64,000 bases of DNA, taken from the NCBI RefSeq assembly GCF_020379485.1, contig NW_026016758.1, positions 62,001 through 126,000 of the forward strand, in the 5' to 3' direction. The notes beneath the pieces are model-generated. The model did not search any database, was not told the origin of the DNA, and worked only from the letters and a program-made list of their open reading frames with translations. Positions within the stretch are counted from its first letter, which is position 1, and each line of letters opens with the position of its first letter. The position numbers and the translations under genes are program-made. Positions 23,304-34,435 of the stretch are shown here, piece by piece. This stretch comes from Brassica napus (Eukaryota; Streptophyta; Magnoliopsida; Brassicales; Brassicaceae).

Positions 23304-24234
23304 CTCTCAATTCTTCTAAGAAAACACAATTACTGAATCAGAGTTCTTATACGAGAAGATAAGAAGATCCAACCAAAACCAGAACCTATTTCTACCAAAT
23401 ATCTTCTCATAAACAACAAACATATAGATCAGTGATCAAATCTTACTCACAAAAATTAATCACTACAAAGCAGATCTACCGCCTCGAACTCGACGATCTC
23501 GTCTCCGGTCATCATCATTTCGCCACGTTCGAATCGGATTAGTTGAAGACGATAAGATAACTGGGCCGTAACGGGCCATACTTTAAATCTAGGATAATAA
23601 TCTCAACCGTCAAAATAATATAATTCCTTCGAAAGCCCTGGCCCATTAACTATAGTCCATTATGCATGGAAAGGGTAAAAAATGAAACTATAAAATAATA
23701 AACTTCTGTTGTCTTTATCCCACATGTTGGAGTTTTGGTGCAGACTTTTGAAGATTTCTCTCTTCTTTGTATGCTTTTGATTGTAAATCAAAATTATACT
23801 ACTGTATGCTTCTTAAAAAAAGTTAGATTAAGAATTGTATAGGTTTCGAGGATTAAATTAAACAAACTAATCATGTATTTATTTCAGCTAAAGCTGAAGA
23901 TTGCTTGTAAATTAACTTCAAAGGCCTCATCAAAAGGTTTGCTTCATGTAAGTTGAGACTTTCCTTTCACATCTTTTCTTTCCTTCTCATTAATATACAT
24001 TTTCTTCTCTTTCTCCTCAATGTTACTTATCGTTAAGGCACTAACAACATTACTTACCCTCACGATTGACCATACGTGTGTGGCTTCATAATATAACCAT
24101 TACGCTACATCATTATCTCTACACATTTCTCTCTTCTATATTAATACACATTGGTCACAAATCCCATCATCAAAACATAGAAATCTCACAAGAAAACAAA
24201 TAGAAATTTTTTTTTGATTGTAACTGAAAAACAA

Positions 24235-24420
24235 ATGGAAGGTCTGATTCCATTCTTGTACAAGGCCATTGTTATGTATAAAATAGAAAGAAGCCTATCG
24301 TCCGTTTTGTTCAGCGACCATGACTCTCCTCCGCTGATTTTGGACCTTCGCCTCTCAGGCGATTCGGATCAGAACGTACGTCATGATATGTTCGAAAGAA
24401 AGTTGTCTCGCAATAGCTAG
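24235..24420 (+). CDS. Small conserved plant protein, At5g02090-like (copy 2)
   Basis: 61 residues beginning MEGLIPFLYKAIVMYKIERS. It shares the first 20 or so residues and the S-D-H-x-SP motif with copy 1 at 20671 but is shorter and ends SRNS. The duplication covers the promoter too: both have a CATACGTG word, a TTTCTCTCTTCTATATTA-like core and a GTCACAAA-type 5' leader. The start is placed at the shared MEG rather than at the upstream in-frame ATG (24214). It may be functional or decaying; I cannot tell. Confidence 0.65.
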   Translation: MEGLIPFLYKAIVMYKIERSLSSVLFSDHDSPPLILDLRLSGDSDQNVRHDMFERKLSRNS

Positions 24421-24660
24421 GGACATCACCATGTTTCTGCGTAGGGACTATGATGAATGATTGATGCGTATATCTATTGGTCTACATGTGATTGTGTGGT
24501 AATTGTATATTGACTATTATTATATTTGCAAGTAATGTTATTATAATTGCAACTCTCATGATACCAAACATTTTCGTTAAAGTTAGAAGAATAACAACGA
24601 ATACTTTTCTATCCGATGGTATTTTCATAAAGATTTTCAGTATCATACTACTATAAAATA

Positions 24661-24898
24661 CTTTCTCCGTTTCTAAATGTAAATAGTTTTAGCAAAAAAA
24701 GTTTGTTTCACAATATAACTAGTTTACATATTTCAATGCATTTTTTTCATTTATTGGATATTGTGTGACCAATAAAATAATGTTATGTTTTTAATAATTG
24801 GTTGAATTAATTGGTTAAATGATATATTTTTTTAAATAACAATTTTCTAAATATTCGTGTTTTTAAGCAAAAATATTTACAATTAAAAATGGAGGGAA
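24661..24898. mobile_element. Stowaway-type MITE
   Basis: Begins TA-CTTTCTCCGTTTCTAAATG and ends ATGGAGGGAA-TA, the inverted-repeat ends and TA target of Stowaway (Tc1/mariner) elements. About 238 bp, AT-rich, non-coding. Confidence 0.65.
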
Positions 24899-25583
24899 TA
24901 AGAGGTGATTAGACGTATGAAATCACATCTATTTAAAATAGTGTCATAGAGGTGATTAGAGGGTTGTTGATCCGAAGTGGCTCTCCAGTTGTGTGGGAAA
25001 CGGGAACGGTATCTCAAACTTGGATACATAACTCCGTAATGAAACCGGACGCTCTTAAAGTTATACAGTTTGTGAACATAAAATTCCAAAAGATGTGAAA
25101 GACGGTGAAATCTTTGCATGTGCAGTGCTTTGGATCTTGAATATTCTGTTCATCTTTTTTTTTTTCTATAACTTTAGTTTTACAAAGCATACACTCACAT
25201 AGAGTTTTTTTTTTTTTTTTGGTAAAAAACACTAACATATATAGTGCCTTTTACACGCACATAGAGTTGTCGACGAATAGTATATAAAACTTGGGAGTCA
25301 TAAAAATGTTGGGATGATCATGACAGACATTGAATCTGCACAATCTTCCTTAGAAAATACAAACATGATTTTTTGAGCAAACCTAAATAAATCCTCACAT
25401 TTTCTCGTTTTACAACAACTCGGGAATTGCTTAGTTTTACTTTTATCACACTATGAAATACGTAGCAATTGTATAAACCACAAATAATAACATTAATAAT
25501 AATCACCTTTCATTAGTACATAACCTTAACCTTTCTTCACATACTCTGATCACCATTTTTCCACACTCAATTAGTTTTCCAAG

Positions 25584-27976
25584 ATGGAGAACAAGCGATC
25601 ATACTACGCCATATTGATTCCAACTCTCTGGACCGTATGGCTAGCATGCGTAGGGCAATCTTGTGCTCGTCACCCTAAGGTAAAACCTCCCATGCCCGGA
25701 CCACCACGGTGTCCCAACTGCGGACCCATGGTTGTACCTTACCCGCTTAGCACGGGTCCAAACTGTGGTGACCAAGCCTACAAGATAAATTGTGTTGGGG
25801 GTAAGCTCTATTTCGGTGCTCTTCATGGGTCATCTTATCTCATCACGTCTATCAACCCGGTGACACAACGGATAATCATACACCCGCCTGGTTTTGCTAG
25901 CTCTGGGTCTTGTCTCTCGGCCGATGTCTCTAAAGCTGGTCTAGAGCTCGACCCACATCTTCCTTTTAGCATCACTAATAGCAACACTATCTTGCTGCTT
26001 GGTTGCCCTGAAGCTATGCTGCAGGTTAAGTATTTTTTTCTTTCTCCTGGTTTAAACATTGTTTTGGCTGGTTCGATTGAATACGAGCTTCCAGTTAACC
26101 TGTTTATATTTGTAGTGGCAGTCAAAATTTGTTTCGGTTTAAATTGATATTGGAGTTAATTAGGTTCGGTTAAAATGTCCAATACTCTACTCTTTAAGCT
26201 ACAACGAAACTATAGATCAAATGTGATGAAACCCAGTTTTGAGGCCTGACAAAGAGATTTTGGGGTCTGCAGGCGCCAATAGATTGTACCGGAACCAGCT
26301 TATGCCACAGTTACATCAAGAGCAATGTATCAGCTTGTTCCAAGGCTCCCTTTTGTTGCACCTTCAGAACCGACGGGTCTCAAAACGCTTACACGATCAG
26401 GATCAATGGTGGAGGATGTCTCGCGTACCAGAGCTTTGTGGGGTTGAATCCAAACAAAGAGGTTCCACCTCCTGGTAAAAAATGGCCAGACCCAGGGTTA
26501 GAGTTGCAATGGACACTGCCTAAGGAACCGGTCTGCAAAACGGATGTAGATTGTAGCCTCTTGTTGGGTACTAAATCAAAGTGCTTGCCTGACACTACGA
26601 GTCTCGGCCTGAAACGATGCTTCTGCAAAAAGGGTTTGGAATGGGATCCGGTCAGCTCAACATGTAAGTAAACCGCGTAACAAAGTGAACTAAACCATTA
26701 AATCACAGAACTCTGTTTGATTAGTAATTGACATAACTGTTTTAGGTGGTAAATGTCGCCATGGGAAACTATGCAAGAAAAAGAAGAAGAGCACCGTTGT
26801 TTTCGCAGGTACATAAGAAAAATATATAAACCAAATCCAAATTTGATTGATTGTAAACCGTTCTAAACTTCATTCACTTGAAGGTGCGGCGGTTGCGGTT
26901 GTGGTGGTTACACTGGCGATTGCGGTAGCGGTTCTTGCAAACAAACATAGCCACAAAAGAGTTAAAAAAGAGATCCATAAGAACATAGTGAAGGAGCGAC
27001 AAGAGATGCTCAGCGCAAAATCCACAGGAAAATCATCAAGAATCTTCACAGGCAGAGAAATCACAAAAGCAACCAACAACTTCTCAAAGGAAATCTCATA
27101 GGCACCGGAGGTTTCGGCGAAGTGTTTAAAGCTGTTCTTGACGACGGAACCATAACAGCCATCAAACGAGCAAAGCTTAACAACACCAAAGGCACTGATC
27201 AAATCCTAAACGAGGTTCGGATTCTCTGCCAAGTCAATCACAGAAGCTTAGTCAGGCTCCTTGGTTGCTGCGTCGACCTCGAGCTGCCTCTCTTGATCTA
27301 CGAGTTCATTCCCAACGGAACTCTATTCGAACATCTCCATGGCAGTTCAGACTGCAGCTGGAAACCCCTGTCTTGGCGACGAAGACTGCAGATCGCGTAT
27401 CAAACCGCTGAAGGCTTAGCTTATCTTCATTCCTCAGCAATGCCACCCATCTACCACCGCGATGTGAAGTCAAGCAACATCTTGCTCGACGACAAGCTAA
27501 ACGCCAAGGTTTCAGACTTTGGCCTCTCGAGGCTGGTGGATTTGACAGAAACAGCTAACAACGAGAGCCATATCTTCACTGGCGCTCAAGGTACACTAGG
27601 CTATGTCGATCCGGAGTACTACAGGAACTTCCAGCTAACTGATAAGAGCGATGTGTACAGCTTCGGGGTCGTGCTTCTGGAGATGGTTACATCGAAGAAG
27701 GCGATAGATTTCAGTAGACAAGAGGAAGATGTGAACCTGGTGATGTATATGAACAAGATGATGGACGAAGAGAGGTTGATCGAATGCATTGATCCGGTGC
27801 TGAAGAAGACGGCTAGCAAGGTTGACCTGCAGACGATGCAACAGCTCGGGAATTTAGCATCCGCGTGCCTTAACGAGAGGAGACAGAACCGGCCTTCGAT
27901 GAAAGAGGTGGCTGATGAGATCGAGTACATCATCAATGTTCTGTCACAAGAGGTTACTGAGACACAGTTGTCTTAG
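25584..27976 (+). pseudogene. WAKL20: Wall-associated receptor kinase-like (WAKL20-type), one-base frameshift
   Basis: Exons 25584-26024, 26273-26663, 26746-26808 and 26884-27976. The protein starts with a signal peptide (MENKRSYYAILIPTLWTVWL). A cysteine-rich galacturonan-binding-type domain follows (RCPNCGPMVVPYPLSTGPNC), then a transmembrane segment (VVVVTLAIAVAVLA) after a KKKKK stop-transfer stretch, and a serine/threonine kinase with GTGGFGEVF, AIKRA, HRDVKSSN and DFGLSRL. The 662-codon length matches At5g02070. At 27090-27092 one base is missing (AAGGAAAT where the family needs a codon between K and N), so translation stops at 27099-27101, just before the glycine loop. The kinase frame from there to 27976 is open. 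It is either a young pseudogene or an assembly error. Confidence 0.85.
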
Positions 27977-28255
27977 GCACTCACCAAAAAATGAACCTGT
28001 ATTCTTCTTTCCCTGTTTCCAGGTTATGAATTAGATAAAGAAGAAAAGAGAAAGAAAAAAAAAACGATTCATAGAAATGTATTTTTTTTTTTTTTTTTGA
28101 ATTAAGGAGATGAGTTTTGAAAAACATAACGCCAAAATCCATCAGCTTTATCTGGGAAATTTCACATTCCAGATTTCAAAATCAATCAGTCGTCTTCAAG
28201 AAATTACCAACAGTCGTGACGAAACTGAAGAAACAGTGACGCGAATCTAGCAAAC

Positions 28256-28358
28256 TATGGGCTTTGATAGGCCCATTAATAATGAGGCCTTATCCGATCT
28301 TATTAGATAAAAAAGGAGTCATTATAAAAACTCTTTTAAACCTCACTTTAAAAACCCT
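28256..28358 (+). promoter_or_regulatory. Site II plus telo-box promoter of the mitochondrial glycoprotein gene
   Basis: ATGGGC (28257-28262), AGGCCCAT (28269-28276) and AAACCCT (28352-28358) lie 40-145 bp before the start codon. The pairing of site II with a telo-box is typical of plant genes for mitochondrial and ribosomal proteins. Confidence 0.5.
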
Positions 28359-28400
28359 CATTTCATTTCATTTCAATAGAGCCCTAGAATCCTCCCGAAA

Positions 28401-29415
28401 ATGTCGTTGACCACCGTGTTCCGTCGAGCCTCGTCTAGAGTCGCTACTCTCGCCTTCCGCTCAGTTAGATCTCCGTTGGCCGTCCGCAGTGGCTCCGAGA
28501 GACTGATTCTCGGTAGCCAGCAGCTCAGCCGCGCGTCGGCGATTCCGTTCTCGAGATTTCACTCGACGGAAAGTGCGGTCACTAAAACAACCGCCGACGA
28601 GAATCTGGTTAGCGTTCTCGAATCTGAAATCGATTGCGCCGTTAAGGAGGAGGCCCCTGATCAAAACCTCGTAAGTTCTCTCTGTTTGATTTAAAAAAAA
28701 AACATTTGTGTTGAATTGTTTATTATTTTACTCGAATTCCAGAAACCTTTTGATTTTAGTTTATAATAGTTGTATTAAGAGTATGAGCAATAAATTAGCT
28801 GATTATAAACAAACAGATGGAAGATGTGCCACAAGGGTTTCCTTTCAAGATCATTGATACTCCTGGGGAACGAACTGTGTTGCTTCAAAGGAATTTTGAG
28901 GATGAAACCATCCAAGTCGAAGTCGACTCTTCTGCGCCTTATGACGATGATGATGAAGAAGAACAAGAGCAAGCTGAAGGAAATGATGATGAAGATGAGG
29001 AACACTCTGTTAAAATCCGGATTCCCATGGTTGTGAGTGTCTCCAAAGGTGATGGTGTCTGCCTTGAGTTTGGAGTCAGCGCTTACCCCGATGAGATTGT
29101 GATTGATAGTTTATCCATCAAACACCCTCAAGGATCTGACAGTGAGCTTGCTTACGAAGGACCTGACTTTGAGTAAGTTTCATTCCATTTCTCCTTTGCT
29201 GCTGCAATGTATGTTGGATGCTGTTATGTGATTCGAGTTTTGGGGATTTATGCAGTGACTTGGATGAGAACCTGCAGAAAGCTTTCCACAGGTTCTTGGA
29301 GATCAGAGGGATCAAGCCGAGCTTCACTGACTTTCTCGCTGATTACGTGGCCAACAAAGACAGCAGAGAGTATCTTCAATGGCTTAAGGATGTCAAGTCT
29401 TTTGTTGAGAAGTGA
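28401..29415 (+). CDS. Mitochondrial glycoprotein family protein (MAM33/p32-like)
   Basis: Three exons, 28401-28670, 28817-29172 and 29256-29415, encode 261 residues. The first 60 residues are rich in R and S with almost no acidic residues (MSLTTVFRRASSRVATLAFR), a mitochondrial presequence. The mature part is acidic, as in the p32/MAM33 fold: DDDDEEEQEQAEGNDDEDEE in the middle and IRGIKPSFTDFLADYVANKD at the end. These proteins form ring-shaped trimers in the matrix. Position and length match At5g02050. Confidence 0.92.
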
Positions 29416-29682
29416 TAACTGCTCTTTGTTTCCATGAATAATAAGAGTGAACCTCTTACTTGAGACTTCTTTTTTACTTCAAATCGTTTTAGAGTTTTTA
29501 TTTCAGATGAACCTGTTCTCATCAGAATGGTCCATGATAATACAGAAAATTCGTTGAAATGAGTGGTTCCTTGTTGGATAATGATACAACTTTTCCCTTA
29601 AACATTTGATCAATATCGCTGATCAAATCAACCAATTTATAGGTGATTATGGTTCTTTCACTCTGTGCATAACAAAATTGTT

Positions 29683-29795
29683 TCGTAACTTTTAATTAAA
29701 AAAAATTAAGAACCGGTTCTTAAATAAAATATTTAAAAGTTAAAAGATTTCGCTAATAACCATATCCTAAGAACCTCCATTAATCATTCTCGGTT
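29683..29795. repeat. Degenerate copy of a foldback MITE
   Basis: Carries the words AAGAACCGGTTCTTAAATAA and AAAAGTTAAAAG and ends CCTAAGAACCTCCATTAATC. The same words occur in the full palindromic MITE at 33555-33750. Confidence 0.45.
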
Positions 29796-30257
29796 ACGTC
29801 TGTGCAATTGATTTTGCTCGTTGTTATCCAGAATGTTTGTATGAATAAATATAATATTTCTCTTTTTGCTTTTCGTTTTCTGGTAAAATCATATAACAGC
29901 AGCGCATACATAATTTATATTTAGATACGGGCTAGATAATATCAAACATGTTACTATATTTATAAATGTTGGTTCTACATTTTGAAAATTTAAATCTATG
30001 TTTGCAAGTTTTATATTTACTAAAAATCTCTCCTAACATGTAGGTTGTTTTTTTTGAAGTTTATGAAGTCTTAGTTACAGATGAAGTGATTATAATTCAC
30101 AAGATTCAGTTGTAGTAAAAAGGAATAAAATGCAAAGAGTAAGGATTATCGTTAACTAACCAATTTCAATGGTGTAATGTGAATGTGATGCTTCTTCTTC
30201 TCAAAGCAAGTCTACGTATAATTAGTCTGTATAGAGCTGAGTGTTGCCTTGTACCTC

Positions 30258-30372
30258 GAGTAAGGAAGAGGTAATCTGTGTCCCGAGGATTAAAAATCAT
30301 GTATATATTTGCTTTACATGTGTATGAATTTTTAAACCTCAGGATGCAGATTACCAGTTCCTCACCAAGTAT
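30258..30372 (-). ncRNA. MIR2111: MIR2111 precursor hairpin
   Basis: On the - strand, bases 30353 down to 30333 give the 21-nt sequence I know as miR2111 (begins TAATCTGCATCC, ends GAGGTTTA). Bases 30290 down to 30270 give the opposite arm (ATCCTCGGGACACAGATTACC lacking only its last base here), which pairs with it over nearly the whole length. A loop of about 42 nt separates them, and pairing continues below into GGAACTGGTAA against TTCCTC. miR2111 is a phosphate-starvation and shoot-to-root signal that targets Kelch F-box mRNAs. The place beside the RPL gene fits one of the two Arabidopsis MIR2111 loci. A TATA-like word (CTATATATATT on the - strand, at 30446-30456) is well placed for its promoter. 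Confidence 0.88.
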
Positions 30373-30605
30373 CATCTTCTTCTTTGTCGTTGTTGCTGCT
30401 GTTATTGTATCTGGTGAGTTGGTTTTGTTGTTGTTAATGGTGGGAATATATATAGAGCTATTGAAGCTAATAAACAGTGATGGTGCAAAAGTATAATACT
30501 TATTCCAAAGGTTTAATGCTTTTGGAACAAATACTCATAGAGACAGACAATATCTTTTCTTGTCCATGATTTCTCTTATATTCCTATATTTATCTTCAGT
30601 TCAGC

Positions 30606-30613
30606 GCATATCC
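30606..30613. promoter_or_regulatory. P1BS (GNATATNC) phosphate-response element
   Basis: GCATATCC fits the palindromic PHR1 binding site GNATATNC. It lies about 250 bp upstream of the miR2111 sequence, in promoter position for a - strand transcript. miR2111 is known to be induced by phosphate starvation through PHR1. Confidence 0.5.
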
Positions 30614-30815
30614 AAAGACCGATCGATATATACGCCTTGGCGCGTCTGATGTCTAAAGTGGCCTACATATGTACATACCTTTGCTTGCATGGGTTTTAAT
30701 TTAGATCGATTTTAACGTTATTGACGAATGAGGTCGTTATGTAAGTATCCTTTATTTTCATGTCGTTTAAGTTTCTTTATTTTTCACCAACGATGGTCTT
30801 TTTGTATCAAGTTTA

Positions 30816-31049
30816 CTCCGATCCAGTAGCGGCCCTGGGCAGAAGCAGTAGAAGCATCTGCTTCCGGCAAATAAATTAGATGTATATTTCGGCCATTTTT
30901 AAAATTTTATCACACTACCTCATATGGTTAAAGGAGCTAATGTTCCATTTGAAGGTAACTGATTCAAGACCACTTGACAGTCTTTATTTTTTTTTGTGCT
31001 TCCAGCCCAACTTTTAAAAAAGTTTTTCAAGGCCGGGCCTGCTCCGATC
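30816..31049. mobile_element. hAT-type MITE with exact 8-bp target duplication
   Basis: CTCCGATC is present at 30816-30823 and again at 31042-31049. The 218-bp element between (30824-31041) starts CAGTAGCGGCCCTG and ends with the near reverse complement CAAGGCCGGGCCTG, which is 10 of 14 bases matching. Short inverted repeats starting CAG and an 8-bp duplication are the hAT signature. The open frame on the - strand across it is not a gene. Confidence 0.8.
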
Positions 31050-31773
31050 CGAGCAACCGTAAACACTGTTTTTCGTCTTAGTAAAATATTCCCTATCACC
31101 CGTTCGTAGTAGTAGAGTCGAAATAATTCTTCTGAAAAGTATGATCCACGTCTAGAAAAATCGTCCGGTTCCATTCTCCTCTTTACCTTACTACACTTTG
31201 CTCCAGTAAGTTTGTCTCGATGACTATTATAATAATCTTTTTGCTATAACATCATTTTTATATTTAATAATCCTTTGTTGAATTTTCAAGAATAATCGAA
31301 TAGTTATATGTGTTCTTAGAAATTTATTTGATTTTATAACATAAAACGTGTGGAGGGTGGTTTTTCGCATCCACGTAAAGGAGCCGGATTGTGAAAGATC
31401 AAATCACATGATATATTGATTCTTTGTTCTTTACGAGCCAATGATGGCACCTTCGTTTTTTTTTCCTGGCTAACTTTTAATATTCAAATAGTCTTTCAAA
31501 TTTTCTTTGACTACTTTTATTTCCTTTTCCAAGCTCATCACGATTCACATGAACCAAATCTCCTCTCAATTTATTTCCTATAATTTTATCTTTAGTAAAT
31601 TACATGCTCAAATCTCTAAATTGTAACTTATCGTAACATATTGAGATATTCAGTTGCCTTCTTCATTTTTATTTAAATAATTAATTCCATCTGTCCACAT
31701 ATTGAAACTTTTTCACAATCAAAACTAAATACTCTACGATTGGGATGATGCTATGATGATAAATACTTTGTAA

Positions 31774-33511
31774 CTAGATGATAATCTGCGCGGGGTGAGT
31801 TCTTATAATAATGTTTGTTTATGAAATGATTTTAACATTTTACAACACTACAATCTTTATCGATTATAAAATAATGAATACAAATGTTGGTCTCTTAAAT
31901 ATATCATCGTTTTTGAAGAGTTAACATATTACATCTCATTTTAATTAATTTTAAGACTTCGTATGCACAAAAGAAAATTAAGTTTTGCGGTTAGCACAAA
32001 TCACCAAAACCAAATATGCAACATCGATTGTATAATGACGAAAAAGGATTAGGTTTTCTGCTCTCGATTTGTTTACTATTGACTCTTCATAAGTGATTTC
32101 ATTTTCTACATATATAGAATTGTGCTTTTGTTCTCGTCTTTGTTTCATTGATATGAGTTAGGTTTCTTTTTTTTTAATTTATTTTATGAATTCAGTGAAT
32201 TACATAAGTGTCAATTAAAAAAATGGACATCTGTAAAAATTATTTTCACTCCATATACATATCTAAGAATCGAAATTTTGAAAAAAAATCATCGGCAAAC
32301 TATATTAACAGGTTAGTGTTCAATTTTAATATATCAAGCTGTTATAAAATATAAGTGCAAACTCAAAATATAAATGTTTGTCTAGTATATATTCACCAAT
32401 TCGGTCTAAAAATCATCTAATTAGAACAACAAAATAAATTACTTATTTCACCAGTTCGGGTAATATCTGAATCCGAAGGGGTAATATCCGAACCCGAATG
32501 AATATCCAAAGATAACCACACATAAGTGTATTTAACTTTATATTTCTAGTTTATTTCTTTTATTTTATTCAAAATATTTATATTAATGATTCTTATTGCT
32601 CAAAATTAGATAATATACATATAATTATGGACAAAATCATTTGTTACTTACTTAAAATATATATCAAGTTCTTGTTTCTTGCATTAACAAAAGTTGCATC
32701 TAAAATTTCAAAACAACAACTAAATTAGTGTCTTTCTATTTTTAAAGTTTTATCTCCAAACCTATTAATAGTTTAATCTCTTAAAAATAACATAAAAACA
32801 GTTAAGTTAAAAAATATTTTAAATACAAAAACTTAAACAATGAATAATTTATTTATTTTTTCTTCAAAATTTAAATATCTGAACCCGACCCAAAATATCT
32901 GAACCCAAACATAGAATACCCGAACCCGACTCAAAGTGTAGAAATACCCAAACGGATTCTATACCTTTATACTGAAATATCTGATACAAACCCGAACGTG
33001 TATCCGAACGCCCACCCCTATGATATATGATCATTTGTATCTTGATTGAACAAAAAAAAAATTAAAACAATTGATCACAATTTTTTTAATGTGAGACTTT
33101 TACCATTTTTAGTAATTTATAGTCGTTTTAAAAAATTTAAAATATAACTTATAAGAAAAAAATCTAATTGTTTTTATTATATGCTTAATATGATTGTTTA
33201 ATTTCTTTTAATAGTATAAAATTAAACAAAAAAGAGAGAGGTTAGAATTTTTTATATCAAATATGTATTATTCATAATCATTAATTGTCGTATATATGTT
33301 AATCATATTAAGTAATTATGTAGCTTTTATTTAAGGAAATAAAAAATATTCTTTTGTACAATATTAATTAATTTGATAATTAGTTTAATAAAAAGCATAG
33401 TATATGTTTATATGAACCAACTTATTTTTCTAACAATTCTATGAATCATTCTCGTGATGACACGTGGCTACGAAAACATGTCGTAATGCTCCAGGATTAA
33501 TATATAGGGGA
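31774..33511 (-). mobile_element. Non-autonomous Helitron
   Basis: Read on the - strand it starts TCCCCTATATATTAATCC at 33511 and ends CCCCGCGCAGATTATCATCTAG at 31774. It lies between A and T, as Helitrons insert. Its first 400 bases align, with many substitutions, to the + strand element at 62465 (shared words: GTAGCCAC.TGTCATCAC, CTTTTTATTAAACTAA, ATTTCCTTAAATAAA, GACTATAAATTACTAAAA). The two copies define one family. No replicase or helicase frame. A CCGAACCCGA-type repeat sits inside (32450-33020). Confidence 0.75.
32450..33020. repeat. Dispersed repeat with TATCCGAACCCGA words
   Basis: The words CCGAACCCGA, CTGAACCCGACCC, CCGAACCCGACTC and the terminal CCGAACGCCCACCCCTA recur over 570 bp. 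Related words (GGAGTGGGCACATATCGAATA) lie at 50768-50800. This is a common Brassicaceae repeat type whose class I cannot fix; it may be a transposon fragment inside the Helitron. Confidence 0.4.
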
Positions 33512-33554
33512 TGAGTATAAACAACATAAGTACACAATATGAAATTTGAGAATG

Positions 33555-33750
33555 CAAGAGCATGATTGTTGGGGGTTCTTAGCGGAATATAAGAACTCAT
33601 ATCTTAACTTTTAACTAAAAAAAGCTAAGAACCGGCTCTTAAATAAGATATTTAAGAGTCGGTTCTTAGTTTTTTTAGTTAAAAGTTAAGAGAAGGGTTA
33701 TATTCCGCGAAAAACTCCACTCTAAAAACCCCTCAATAATCATGTTCTTA
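33555..33750. mobile_element. Palindromic foldback MITE
   Basis: Almost the whole 195 bp folds on itself. The left outer arm GAGCATGATTGTTGGGGG pairs with the right CCTCAATAATCATGTTC, and the inner arm ACTAAAAAAAGCTAAGAACC with GGTTCTTAGTTTTTTTAGT. The centre is at about 33645. Non-coding. Confidence 0.7.
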
Positions 33751-33764
33751 GAGGGTGTATCAAA

Positions 33765-34435
33765 ACCATCTCCAACCCACCTTTATTTTTATCTCTATAT
33801 TTTCTCATAAAATAGAGAAACTTTATTATAGAGGTGAAAATGCTCCAATGTATGCCTCTATAATAGAGTTCCTCTATTTATAGGGGAAAATATAGAGATA
33901 TGATATTTTCACCTCTAAGACCATCTCCTACCCACCTCTTTTTTCATCTCTATATTTTTCTCTAAAATAGAAAAACTCTATTATAGATGTGAAATGCTCC
34001 AATGTATGCATCTATAATAGAGTTCATCTATTTATAGGGGAAAATATAAATATATGCTATTTTTACCTCTAAATATAAAGGCAAAAAGTAACTTTCCTCT
34101 ATATTTTCCTCTAAAATAGAGGAACTCTATTATAGAGGCATACATTTGAGCATTTTCATCTCTATAATAGAGATTTCAATTTTAGAGGAAATTATAGAAG
34201 TATACATTGGAGATGCTCACCATCTTCAACTCATCTCTATCATAGAGATGGGTTGGAGATAGAGATGGATTGGAGATGATCTAAATATAGAGGCAAAAAG
34301 TAATTTTTCTTTATATTTTCCTCTAAAATAGATGAATTCTATTATAAAAACATACATTGTAACATTTTCACCTCTATAATAAAGATCTCTATTTTAGAGG
34401 AAATTATAGAGGTGCGTATTGGAGATGTTTTAAGA
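33765..34435. repeat. Tandem/nested cluster of CTCTATTATAGAGG-type MITEs
   Basis: Two direct copies of about 152 bp (33768-33919 and 33920-34072) share ACCATCTC, TGCTCCAATGTATGC and CTATTTATAGGGGAAAATAT. They are followed by further partial copies in both orientations with words such as CCTCTAAAATAGAGGAA and TCTCTATTTTAGAGGAAATT. The same family forms the outer shell of the transposon nest at 40140-52725. Confidence 0.6.

Noticed and set aside
30920..31174. 84-aa frame as a possible PRA1.A1 remnant
   Set aside because: The order predicts PRA1.A1 nearby, but the frame overlaps the hAT MITE and shows no convincing PRA1 motif.
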